From contig JAJDDX010000124.1 of assembly GCA_029260055.1 (NCBI GenBank), positions 1 to 53,149 on the forward strand: a stretch of DNA of 53,149 bases, in the 5' to 3' direction. Source of the stretch: Phycisphaerae bacterium. Its GTDB lineage: Bacteria > Planctomycetota > Phycisphaerae > UBA1845. The notes under the pieces were generated by a model. It did no database searches, was not told the origin of the DNA, and saw only the letters and a list, made by a program, of their open reading frames with translations. Position numbers and translations under genes: made by a program. Shown here piece by piece: positions 9,158 through 16,533 of this stretch (position 1 is the stretch's first letter; each line of letters opens with the position of its first letter).

Positions 9158-10243
9158 ATGAACGTCCTGTTGATCATCTTGATCGCCTTGGCCGCAGTCG
9201 CGGCCGTCGCCGGGTTCACCGGCAGATGGCGCATCGTGCTCAAACCGTTCTGCATCAACCCCGACAAGATGACCGTCGACCGCCTCGGGCTCCGGGTCGC
9301 TGACGGCGCAAATACCGACCGCGTAGACACGGTACTGCGAAGCTTCGCCGGCGGCTTCAACGCGATGCTTACGTCGCCCACACCCACCGGCTGGGAAGAC
9401 TACTGCAACTCGCTGCCGGTGCTCTATCAGCCATTCGGCCACGAAGGTGCCGCCATGGGCTTCGTGCCGGCCAGGCTGTTCCGGTACGACCCGGCCGACT
9501 TCGAGAACCACATCGTCAAGCACTACCCCGGTATGCGCTACCTCTACTATGTCGGCCTCGGTTTCTGGTCAGGCATGCGGGACCACAGCCCGGCGCGGCT
9601 CGCCCGCATCGCCGCGGCCCTCGACCCACTGCACAAGTACCTCTGCTACGATGGCTATGGCTTCAAGCGCGCCTTCTTCGACTATCCGACGAACGCCCAG
9701 GCGTTCGACCGGCTCAACGAGCTGGACGGCTACGCACGCAGCGCAGCCTATCAGGGGGTCGGTCGCGCGTTCTACTTCTTGTTCATGGACGACCCCGACA
9801 CGCTTGTCGAGCACATCTCGAAGCTCGGGAGGCACGCTCCGGACGCGGCAGCCGGGCTCGGTTTGGCATCGGTCTTCGTGAATCCCGATCAGCTTGCCAA
9901 AGCGCAGGAACTCGCCGAGAGGATTCCTGCTGAGTGGCGCGCCCAGTTCCATTTGGGCATGTGCTTCGCCCTCAAGGCACGGTCGATCAACAACAACGAA
10001 CAGTTCGATCGGGACCTCGGCAACGTGCCGGGGCCCACGCGCGACGCCGCCTACGCATCCATTCGCGAGTGCGATCGCGTTGAACTTCAGATCCGATCGG
10101 AAGAGGGCCACGACTCCTACCGTCGGTGGCGCGAGCGCGTCGCTCAGTGGATGACACAGAATATCGAGTACCCGCTTGCCGGCGTGAACACGAACTTACG
10201 GCGTGACACCTCAAACCCGGCCCGCCAGGATGCAACCGTTTAA
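9158..10243 (+). CDS. DUF1702-like protein with N-terminal membrane anchor
   Basis: A 361-residue protein. Residues 1-21 form one hydrophobic segment (probable membrane anchor). The body resembles the DUF1702 family: a block around HEGAAMGFVPARLF (about 92-105), then MRYLYYVGLGFWSGM (about 127-141), then LDPLHKYLCYDGYGF (about 153-168). As I recall, DUF1702 proteins occur in enediyne polyketide clusters and in other clusters with ketosynthases; no enzymatic activity is established to my knowledge. It is followed after 17 bases by the acyl carrier protein gene, so it is very likely cotranscribed with the ACP and ketosynthase genes. Acting on or escorting an ACP-bound or released acyl chain at the membrane is inference. 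Confidence 0.72.
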   Translation: MNVLLIILIALAAVAAVAGFTGRWRIVLKPFCINPDKMTVDRLGLRVADGANTDRVDTVLRSFAGGFNAMLTSPTPTGWEDYCNSLPVLYQPFGHEGAAMGFVPARLFRYDPADFENHIVKHYPGMRYLYYVGLGFWSGMRDHSPARLARIAAALDPLHKYLCYDGYGFKRAFFDYPTNAQAFDRLNELDGYARSAAYQGVGRAFYFLFMDDPDTLVEHISKLGRHAPDAAAGLGLASVFVNPDQLAKAQELAERIPAEWRAQFHLGMCFALKARSINNNEQFDRDLGNVPGPTRDAAYASIRECDRVELQIRSEEGHDSYRRWRERVAQWMTQNIEYPLAGVNTNLRRDTSNPARQDATV

Positions 10244-10260
10244 GAGAGGCTCTGGAACCC

Positions 10261-10509
10261 ATGGTTGACTTCGAATCCGCCAAAGCTGAAATCCTGACCT
10301 GGTTGGCCGACGCACTGCAGACTCCGTCCGATCAGATTGATTTGAACAAGCCGCTCAATGAGATCGGGCTCGACTCGCTCGACGCGGTACACATGATCGC
10401 CACCATCGAGTCGATCATCCAACGCGAATTGCCGGAAGACATCATCCAGCGCGTAAGCTGCCTGAACGACATCTTCGAAATGATGCGTCGCAAGATGGCC
10501 GCCGCCTAG
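10261..10509 (+). CDS. Acyl carrier protein
   Basis: An 82-residue acidic four-helix carrier protein. The phosphopantetheine attachment motif GLDSLDAVHM places the modified serine at residue 39, and the surrounding sequence (LNKPLNEIGLDSL) is typical of type II ACPs. The protein carries growing acyl or polyketide intermediates as thioesters in the cytoplasm. It is flanked by a DUF1702-like gene (17 bases upstream) and a ketosynthase (37 bases downstream), so it is most likely dedicated to this locus and not the housekeeping fatty-acid ACP, which normally sits with fabD/fabG/fabF. A GAGAGG site lies about 11 bases before the start. Confidence 0.92.
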   Translation: MVDFESAKAEILTWLADALQTPSDQIDLNKPLNEIGLDSLDAVHMIATIESIIQRELPEDIIQRVSCLNDIFEMMRRKMAAA

Positions 10510-10546
10510 TTATTGGCACCGTAATCGGAACCGGCACCGCTCCCAC

Positions 10547-11743
10547 ATGGCTGATCAGGTCGTCATCTCCGGCATGGGCATCATCTGCCCCATCGGCTTC
10601 GGTGAGAAAGCCTTCTGGACCTCACTGACGGAGGGACGTAGCGGCGCCGCACCCGTGGATGGCCTGGATACCTCCGAGTTGTCGCGGCAAAACGCCTGTC
10701 AGGTGCGCGAGCCTATCGACATCGGCTCGGCCACCGGCGGCCAACCGGGTCGAGCTTCCCAACTCGCCATCGCCGCTTCGCGCCAGGCGGTTGCGGCGTC
10801 CGGGATCAGCCCCTCCGACGTGCCGCGGGGACGACTCGCCGTCACCATCGGCACGACCATGGGCGAAACGGAGTTCATCGAAAACCAGCTAGGCGCGCCC
10901 GATGACCAGTGGCTCTGCAGTGATCACATGCAGCAGATCGCGCGTGGCAAACCCGGCTGCATCGCCGCGAACGTACTGGCCGATCTCGACGCCTCCGGAC
11001 CGGCCGTCGACCTATACGGTGCCTGTGCTGCCGGCAACATGGCGATCGCCACGGCGCGTCAGAGCCTGCTAGCCGGCGACTGCGATGTGGCACTTGCCGG
11101 CGGCGCCGACGGCTTCAGCCGCCTGGCCTTCATCGGATTCATGCGGCTTCGCGTGATGGCGGCTGAGGTCTGCCGCCCGTTTGACGACCAACGCGACGGC
11201 TTATTCGTCGGCGAAGGGGCGGCGGTGTTCGTGCTCGAGCGCGAGTCATCGGTCAAGGCGCGCGGTGGTACCGTTCGCGCTCGCGTCCTGGGTACCGGTT
11301 TGACATCCGAGAATTACCATCCCACCAGACCCGACCCCGAGGGCGACGGCCTCACACGGGCCACCTTGCACGCGCTAAGCGACGCCGCCCTTGATCCCGC
11401 GGACATCGACTATGTGTGCGCCCACGGAACCGGCACGCCGCAGAACGACGCCATCGAGGTCAAGGTGCTGGAGAAGTGCTTCCCCAAGGGTATCGCGTTC
11501 AGCTCCGTCAAGGCGCTGACCGGGCACTGCATGGGCGCCGCCGCCGCCGTCGAGGCTGCGGCCTGCGTACTGAGCCTTCAGCACCAGACCTTGATTCCGA
11601 CGTGGCACCTTACCAACGTGCTCCAGCCGTGCAGCCTCGACGCCATCCAGGGCGCGACCCGAGAGGCAGCCACTCGATATGTACTGAACAACTCGGCGGG
11701 GTTTGGTGGATACAACAGCAGTGTGATCCTCGGCGCCGCATGA
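10547..11743 (+). CDS. Beta-ketoacyl-ACP synthase with intact triad
   Basis: A 398-residue condensing enzyme of the FabF/type II ketosynthase family, close to the usual length of about 410. The nucleophile is Cys160 in DLYGACAAGN. The catalytic histidines are His293 in CAHGTGTPQND and His327 in VKALTGHCMGAA, and the C-terminal NNSAGFGGYNSS loop is present, so the enzyme should be active. It catalyses decarboxylative condensation of malonyl-ACP with an acyl-thioester. The gene follows the ACP directly and precedes a second ketosynthase. No clear ribosome site precedes the ATG, suggesting coupling or a leader-independent start. Whether the product is a fatty acid, a polyene or another polyketide cannot be read from the sequence. 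Confidence 0.9.
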   Translation: MADQVVISGMGIICPIGFGEKAFWTSLTEGRSGAAPVDGLDTSELSRQNACQVREPIDIGSATGGQPGRASQLAIAASRQAVAASGISPSDVPRGRLAVTIGTTMGETEFIENQLGAPDDQWLCSDHMQQIARGKPGCIAANVLADLDASGPAVDLYGACAAGNMAIATARQSLLAGDCDVALAGGADGFSRLAFIGFMRLRVMAAEVCRPFDDQRDGLFVGEGAAVFVLERESSVKARGGTVRARVLGTGLTSENYHPTRPDPEGDGLTRATLHALSDAALDPADIDYVCAHGTGTPQNDAIEVKVLEKCFPKGIAFSSVKALTGHCMGAAAAVEAAACVLSLQHQTLIPTWHLTNVLQPCSLDAIQGATREAATRYVLNNSAGFGGYNSSVILGAA

Positions 11744-11891
11744 ACGTCGACACCTACCTCAGCACCCGGCGGATTACGCCGGCTATTACGTTTGATATCG
11801 CGAGGCCGTCGACCGACAATGGCGACCGATTCACCAAGGGATGAGTCCCTGCTCGAAACGAACCACGGCTTGCAGCCGTCGAGGATGATCT

Positions 11892-13172
11892 ATGGCGTTA
11901 CGTGCTGACGATATCGTAATCACCGGCCTCGGACCGGTCACACCCGTGGGCGTCGGGTGTGAAACGCTCTGGGATGCCCTGACGAACCGTCGCACCGCCG
12001 TCGTCGATCGTGTCCTTCCCGTCGACATAGGCGAGACCGTAGAGTTGCCAATCGCCTCCATGCCGCCCCTCGAGCGGGTGCCGGGCCTCGACAAACACCA
12101 CGCCCTACTGGCCGGCCAAGAGCTCGATCAGTACCGCGACCTGGCGTACGCCCTGCTCGCCACCGAACTGGCGCTGGCGGACGCCGAACTCTCTATTGAT
12201 CGCAGTGCGAATCGCGTCGGGATGATCCAGGCGTTCGAAGCACCCGGTGTCGAGGTAACCGTCGCGAACCTGTTCGGCATGTTCTCGGGCCCTCCGCCGA
12301 CGGACGGCCCGCCGAAGGTCTACGAAGTGCTCGCCCCGAAGTTCTACGCCATGCAGCCCTTCCTCTATGTCCACGCCATGGCGAAAGCCTTCGGTCTGCA
12401 CGGCTACAGCACCAGTGTCCACAATGCCTGCTCGTCCGGCGCCTTCGCCATCGAAGCGGCCGCCCAAGCGCTGCACCACGGACGCGTGGATGCGATGATC
12501 GTCGTCGGCGGTGAGGTGTTCGAGACGGCCGCTCGACTGGAGTGGTTCAGGCGATTAGACCTGTACGCCCGCACACACACGATGAGCCCCTTCGCCTCGA
12601 CGCCGTCCGGTTTCTACGTCGGCGAAGGCGCGGGGGCGATGATCCTCGAAACGGCTGAGCACGCGCGCAAGCGCGGTGCCTCGGCCTACGCGTCCTACCT
12701 CGGGGGCGCATTCGCGCACCAAGCGTGGAAACAGACGATCCCCGATGTGCGCGCCGCAAGGCTCGCGGACGTGATCGCCGAGGCATTCACGGCAACGGAC
12801 GTAGCGCCCGCCGATCTCGACCTGATCATCCCGCACGGCACGGCAACCACCCTGTCAGACGGCTACGAAAGGGAATGCCTCGCCAAGACGCTCGGCGGCC
12901 GCGCGAAAGATGGGCTCGCCACGACATTCAAGCCCTATCTAGGCCACATGCTCGCGGCTAGCGGAATCGTCGAAATGATCTGCGCACTGTTGGCGGCCAA
13001 ACACCAGGCCGTGCCGCCGACGCTCAACACCGAAGCCGGCACCGACCGACTCGACGTACCGTTGGCTTACGACACGACCGCGCGACGCGTCGAGACGGTG
13101 ATGAAGCTCTCGACCGGTTTCACGGGCCACGACGCGGCGTCCATCTACCGCCGCTGTTCGGACGGCGCCTAG
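11892..13172 (+). CDS. Second beta-ketoacyl synthase, diverged but with full triad
   Basis: A 426-residue ketosynthase homologue. The nucleophile is Cys180 in VHNACSSGAF. His315 lies in IIPHGTATTLSDGYE, where the usual HGTGT has become HGTAT, and His352 lies in KPYLGHMLAASG. All three catalytic positions are therefore kept, but the active-site entrance loop (about 115-160, Pro/Gly-rich) is longer than in FabF, so the substrate probably differs from that of the upstream enzyme. GAGG stands 7 bases before the ATG. A gap of 148 bases separates it from the preceding ketosynthase. A perfect hairpin immediately follows the stop codon. The two ketosynthases may act at different steps or on different primers (inference). 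Confidence 0.87.
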   Translation: MALRADDIVITGLGPVTPVGVGCETLWDALTNRRTAVVDRVLPVDIGETVELPIASMPPLERVPGLDKHHALLAGQELDQYRDLAYALLATELALADAELSIDRSANRVGMIQAFEAPGVEVTVANLFGMFSGPPPTDGPPKVYEVLAPKFYAMQPFLYVHAMAKAFGLHGYSTSVHNACSSGAFAIEAAAQALHHGRVDAMIVVGGEVFETAARLEWFRRLDLYARTHTMSPFASTPSGFYVGEGAGAMILETAEHARKRGASAYASYLGGAFAHQAWKQTIPDVRAARLADVIAEAFTATDVAPADLDLIIPHGTATTLSDGYERECLAKTLGGRAKDGLATTFKPYLGHMLAASGIVEMICALLAAKHQAVPPTLNTEAGTDRLDVPLAYDTTARRVETVMKLSTGFTGHDAASIYRRCSDGA

Positions 13173-13200
13173 CAGCGCGCCGACGGAGCCGGCGCGCTGC
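13172..13200. terminator. Perfect 11-bp hairpin between convergent genes
   Basis: GCAGCGCGCCG (13172-13182) pairs perfectly with 13190-13200 around a 7-base loop. It starts on the last base of the ketosynthase stop codon and lies 18 bases before the end of the convergent gene, so it can act for either strand. There is no T-tract on either side, so it is a stable stem but not a textbook intrinsic terminator. Confidence 0.6.
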
Positions 13201-13218
13201 CCGTATGCCGCGTTCGAG

Positions 13219-13791
13219 CTACTTCTTCCGGATGTACTTGCCCTTCATGTCGAGCTTCATGACGGTGTGCAGCGCATCCGTCCACTCCGTCATGCGCCAA
13301 TCCAACGTGTTCTTGTCGGTAACCTGCATGGTGTAACACCCGGTGCTCGCTGTGCCGTCGAGCCCGACACTCGTGTAGTCCATCGTCCACTTCTTCGCGG
13401 ACTTGTCGTACGTAGCCGTGCCTTCCTGCGGATAGCCCCAGTTGTTGAACATCCACCAGATGTACTGCTTCTTCGCGGGGTGCCAGCTCCAGACGCCGGC
13501 CGCGTTGAACGCAGCCTCCGCGCTCTTCGACGACATCACGCCGTGCAGGCAGCGACTGTCCAGCGTCCACGCCCATGTAGCGCTACCGCTCCACTGCTTG
13601 GAAGCCCCCTCGGTGTTCACGACCTCGGCCTTCCAATCCCAATCACCCACGAACAAGTTGTAGGCATCCAGCTCGGCCGCCCGTGCCGGCTGTTTCATCG
13701 TCGAGAAATCGACATTCGGTGCCGCGCAGCCCCATGCGGTCGCCATCGCCAACGGGGCCAAGAGGATTCCGAGTCTCCGCGCCTTCATCAT
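13219..13791 (-). CDS. Exported lipocalin-like protein (DUF1579-like)
   Basis: About 190 residues with an N-terminal signal region ending in a possible lipobox (AWGC near residue 21), so it is probably a lipoprotein. The mature part starts with the phrase LFVGDWDWKAEV and continues as alternating beta-strands rich in Trp, Tyr and Thr (for example TWAWTLDSRCLHG, KQYIWWMFNNWG, KKWTMDYT). This resembles the small beta-barrel DUF1579 family that measures G-x-W at its first strand. The start at 13791 is favoured by GGAGG six bases upstream. It lies on the strand opposite to the ketosynthase genes and splits the series, so it may be unrelated to them. A lipid or hydrophobic ligand is suggested only by the fold. 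Confidence 0.65.
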   Translation of the reverse strand: MMKARRLGILLAPLAMATAWGCAAPNVDFSTMKQPARAAELDAYNLFVGDWDWKAEVVNTEGASKQWSGSATWAWTLDSRCLHGVMSSKSAEAAFNAAGVWSWHPAKKQYIWWMFNNWGYPQEGTATYDKSAKKWTMDYTSVGLDGTASTGCYTMQVTDKNTLDWRMTEWTDALHTVMKLDMKGKYIRKK

Positions 13792-14019
13792 CACAAACCT
13801 CCAGTTGATGTGTATCGTATCCAGAGCGCCCGCGCGTACCGGGCGATCGACCGAAGAATAAGCGACAATGACACATCAACGCCAGAAAAAAACTCAACTC
13901 GGCGGCCGCGCCGCCAATCTGCGCTGGTAAACTCGGCACTGTGACGTGGCCGGCGTACTGCCCGGCGAGACGAAACGCCAACGCCGATCGCACTGTCGAA
14001 CGCATGGGATATCGAACTG

Positions 14020-15054
14020 ATGACGCAGCTTACCGACGATTCCGTCCTCATCACCGGCTGTGGCTGGGTCACGCCGTTTGCAGCCGGCACGATCCGGGAC
14101 TGCCTCCAGGCCGCTCCTTCAACTCCGCCAAACGGTGTCGGGGACGAGGGCTTCTGGGCGGTACCGGAGGAGATGCGCAATACATGTCCCGATTTGACCA
14201 ACGAGCTCAAACGCGACAGAGGGGCCTGGGTGACCGCAGTCGCGTTCGAGAAGGCCCTCGCCGACGCCGGCGTCGATAAGGCTAAGCTCGACGCCAACAG
14301 CTTCGGTCTGGTCCTCGGATGCGCTCTGGCGGGCCAGCTCGGCATGATTGCCTTCGCCAGTGAAGTTAGGGACCAATCGCCGCGCTTTGTAAGTCCCATC
14401 CACTTCCCCCAGACTGTCGGAAACTACGTCGCGGGCGCGCTCGCACGCGCTTACAACATCTGCGGACCGAATATCACCATCGCAAGCGGGTCCGCGTCCG
14501 GACTCGAAGCGCTGATACAGGCGTGTGGTTTGCTGCAGAGCAAGCAGGCGGACCTGATCGTCGCGGGTGGCGCGGAAACGCTGACAAAGGAAATGGCTGC
14601 CGGTTTCTCCGAGCCCGGCACCACATTGAGTGAGGGTGCGTGTTTGTTCGTGCTGGAGAGAGCGGCCTCGGCGGCCGCGAGGGGCGCTTCGGAACTCGCC
14701 CGCATCACCGGATTCGAAGCCGTGGCAGGCGATCAGCGGGCTGCGACAGTAGGCGCCGACACCGTTTTCTCGACAGGCGGCGCGCCCGTCCCGGGAGCCA
14801 TAGTGATCGAGCATTCGATCGGCCGCTGCTTCGCGGCGTTGGGTGCTGCGGTGGTCGCGGCGGGGATTGGCGCTCTCGCGGGGCTCCCGGTGCCTCACAC
14901 GCCCTCAGGCGAGACAACCGCGGTCGAATCCGCGCCGCTGCCGGGGCAAGCTGAATCTGGCTCTGGGTCGAGTGCGGCGGTCTGCGTAGCCGAGGATGAT
15001 CGCGGACAATGCAAGACCCTGCGGCTGGCGGCGCCCGGCGGCTCGGCGTCGTGA
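14020..15054 (+). CDS. Catalytically dead ketosynthase homologue (CLF-like)
   Basis: A 344-residue ketosynthase-fold protein that lacks the whole catalytic triad. Aligning the GPNITIASGSASG motif with its paralogue at 10547-11743 puts Ser158 at the nucleophile position. The HGTGT region is deleted, and the GH motif reads SIGRCFAALGAA with Arg269 in place of His. The structural core (VAGGAETLTKEM, LSEGACLFVLER) is kept. The last 50 residues are low-complexity Gly/Ser/Ala/Pro. Type II polyketide systems pair an active ketosynthase with an inactive chain-length factor, and this protein fits that role, but the shortened C-terminal half is unusual. It is separated from the active ketosynthases by one antisense gene. 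An alternative is a decaying paralogue, though the reading frame is intact. Confidence 0.75.
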   Translation: MTQLTDDSVLITGCGWVTPFAAGTIRDCLQAAPSTPPNGVGDEGFWAVPEEMRNTCPDLTNELKRDRGAWVTAVAFEKALADAGVDKAKLDANSFGLVLGCALAGQLGMIAFASEVRDQSPRFVSPIHFPQTVGNYVAGALARAYNICGPNITIASGSASGLEALIQACGLLQSKQADLIVAGGAETLTKEMAAGFSEPGTTLSEGACLFVLERAASAAARGASELARITGFEAVAGDQRAATVGADTVFSTGGAPVPGAIVIEHSIGRCFAALGAAVVAAGIGALAGLPVPHTPSGETTAVESAPLPGQAESGSGSSAAVCVAEDDRGQCKTLRLAAPGGSAS

Positions 15055-15176
15055 GTTTCGAAACTGCGGCGTCCGCGCATAGAAAGACGGCCCGCCCGGT
15101 CATCCTCTTTGAGTCGAGTTTGACCACGCGAGACCGTCTTTCGGCGCGTTCGACCGTCGCTGGCGCTTTGGGCTGA

Positions 15177-15467
15177 CTACATTCCCTTCGGTGGGCTGTT
15201 GCGTACCCACCGTTCGATTGCGATCTTTATATCTTTTTCGGCTGTGGCCGCCCCGCCGCCGCCAAGCGCCCGCTCGACGATGGCGGACGCCACGCGGCCC
15301 TCCGGCCCCGAACCCAATCCCGAGCCCCCAAAGCGGTGATCGAGGGAATGCCCCGCCGCCTGCGCGAGCTCGCGGATCTTAGCGACGATTGCACCGCAAT
15401 CGTACGGGTTCACGTTCAACTGTTGCCGCAGGTAGCCTTTTACTTTCGCTTCGACGATGCCGTCCAT
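15177..15467 (-). CDS. 96-residue unknown protein downstream of hcp
   Basis: A small basic protein with no signal peptide or membrane segment. The N-terminal 50 residues look helical (KVKGYLRQQLNVNPYDCG). A Gly-rich hinge (about 47-55 and 69-74) follows, then a short helical C-terminus. I recognise no family. The ATG has AAAGGGAAG just upstream, and the gene lies 88 bases after hcp on the same strand, so it should be cotranscribed with hcp as the last gene of the T6SS operon. Genes in that position are often effectors, adaptors or chaperones for Hcp, but nothing in the sequence proves it. It converges with the CLF-like gene across 122 bases. Confidence 0.65.
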   Translation of the reverse strand: MDGIVEAKVKGYLRQQLNVNPYDCGAIVAKIRELAQAAGHSLDHRFGGSGLGSGPEGRVASAIVERALGGGGAATAEKDIKIAIERWVRNSPPKGM

Positions 15468-15555
15468 CTGGCTTCCCTTTCTTAAGCGAGCGGTTTCGGT
15501 TCACTCGGAACCGCGCTGCCTGTCGGGTCCGATGACGTTGGACGTACCGAACCGA

Positions 15556-16035
15556 TTACGAACCGCCGCCGGGCGAGCGCCACTTGTCCATCTCTCCCTC
15601 GCCGGTCGTCAGCTTCCACTCGATTTGCTCGTACACGAAGCTGTACTGCACCATATGGCGGTACGACTCGTTCGGCGGGAGGAAGCTCATCGGCATGTAG
15701 GGCGAGCAGTCCACGATGCGAGCCTGCGTCAGGACCATACGGTAGTACTCTTGTTCCGAACGACTCGTCGGGTCGATGTGGTAGAAGATCAGGTCCACTT
15801 GGGCCAGGTTCTCCCCCGTACACAGAGCCTTGTGCAGGCCGGGCGTGGCCTTGTCGATCGCGCATACGACGCGAAGCGGGCTGTGAACGCGAACGCCCGT
15901 AGCCTGGCCCGTCGTCGGCTCCGTGGGCTGATGCAGATGATGCTCAATCTCGAACACATCGCTGGTCCCGTCGCGGTCCTCCTTCTCGCTCGAACCGGGA
16001 TAAGCGGCGACCTGCAAGTTACATGGGGTTGGCAT
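15556..16035 (-). CDS. hcp: T6SS inner-tube protein Hcp
   Basis: A 159-residue protein of the Hcp family, the hexameric ring that stacks into the T6SS inner tube and is secreted. Seen features are the N-terminal strand followed by ATGVRVHSPLRVVCAIDKATP, the conserved basic-to-hydrophobic core, and EYYRMVLTQARIVDCSPYMP towards the C-terminus, with ITWxxT-like ending strand YEQIEWKLTTGEGE. The length is typical (150-170). AAAGGAAG precedes the start. A 498-base gap separates it from tssC, so it may also have its own promoter. The first 121 coding bases, plus three upstream, are identical to a second gene that begins at 53029 on the other strand. Confidence 0.9.
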   Translation of the reverse strand: MPTPCNLQVAAYPGSSEKEDRDGTSDVFEIEHHLHQPTEPTTGQATGVRVHSPLRVVCAIDKATPGLHKALCTGENLAQVDLIFYHIDPTSRSEQEYYRMVLTQARIVDCSPYMPMSFLPPNESYRHMVQYSFVYEQIEWKLTTGEGEMDKWRSPGGGS

Positions 16036-16533
16036 GATTCGATCTTCCTTTCGTCCTGTGGCCGTGTCCGAAACTCACCACGCGAGAGCCTCTGACCTTG
16101 GCGAACCACAAACGTCTCTCGTCTCTTCCCGCGGGTTGCCGGCGTGTGGCTTCCCAGCCGGTCAACGCCGTTCGGGCAATCTAACTGACATGAATGCAAG
16201 CCTTGTGCCGCCGGCTTCCGTTTGAAGGGATGGGCGGCGGCGTCGATCGTTAGTGCTTGCGAAATAGGTGCTTACGAATCGGAATCCCCGCGGAAAGCCC
16301 TTCCGCCCGCCGACCGCAGGCCCGCGGGCTGGGGTCATCTGCGCGCCGCACGTAACCGGGTGGGTGTATGGCGCCACCTGTCAGCCCGGGCACGCAGCGC
16401 CCACCGCGACCACCGAGCGTGACAGCGGGGCGGGGCGTCTTCCCGTCTCGACGTCCAACGCCGTACCGCGCGGGGCGGCCGGGCTCTGCGCTCCGGGCAC
16501 CCCGCGGATACGGGTTGTCGTCATTCCGAACGA
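16036..16533. other. Intergenic gap between tssC and hcp
   Basis: This 498-base stretch is unusually long for the inside of a T6SS operon, so it probably carries a separate promoter for hcp on the minus strand. I could not identify a convincing -35/-10 pair or a stable terminator. Frames crossing it are Arg/Pro/Ala-rich and look non-coding. Confidence 0.4.

Noticed and set aside
8949..9161. 70-codon frame overlapping the DUF1702-like start by four bases
   Set aside because: The overlap looks like coupling, but composition and lack of a ribosome site give no support for a real product.
11740..11844. 34-codon frame starting in the stop codon of the first ketosynthase
   Set aside because: It is short, without motif and probably only the spacer between the ketosynthases.
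9158..15054. Full enediyne biosynthetic cluster
   Set aside because: No iterative PKSE, thioesterase or other core enediyne genes are present; a DUF1702-like gene alone is not enough.
15082..15142. 9-bp inverted repeat (GAAAGACGG/CCGTCTTTC) between convergent genes
   Set aside because: The 43-base loop makes a terminator role weak, and I cannot separate it from chance.
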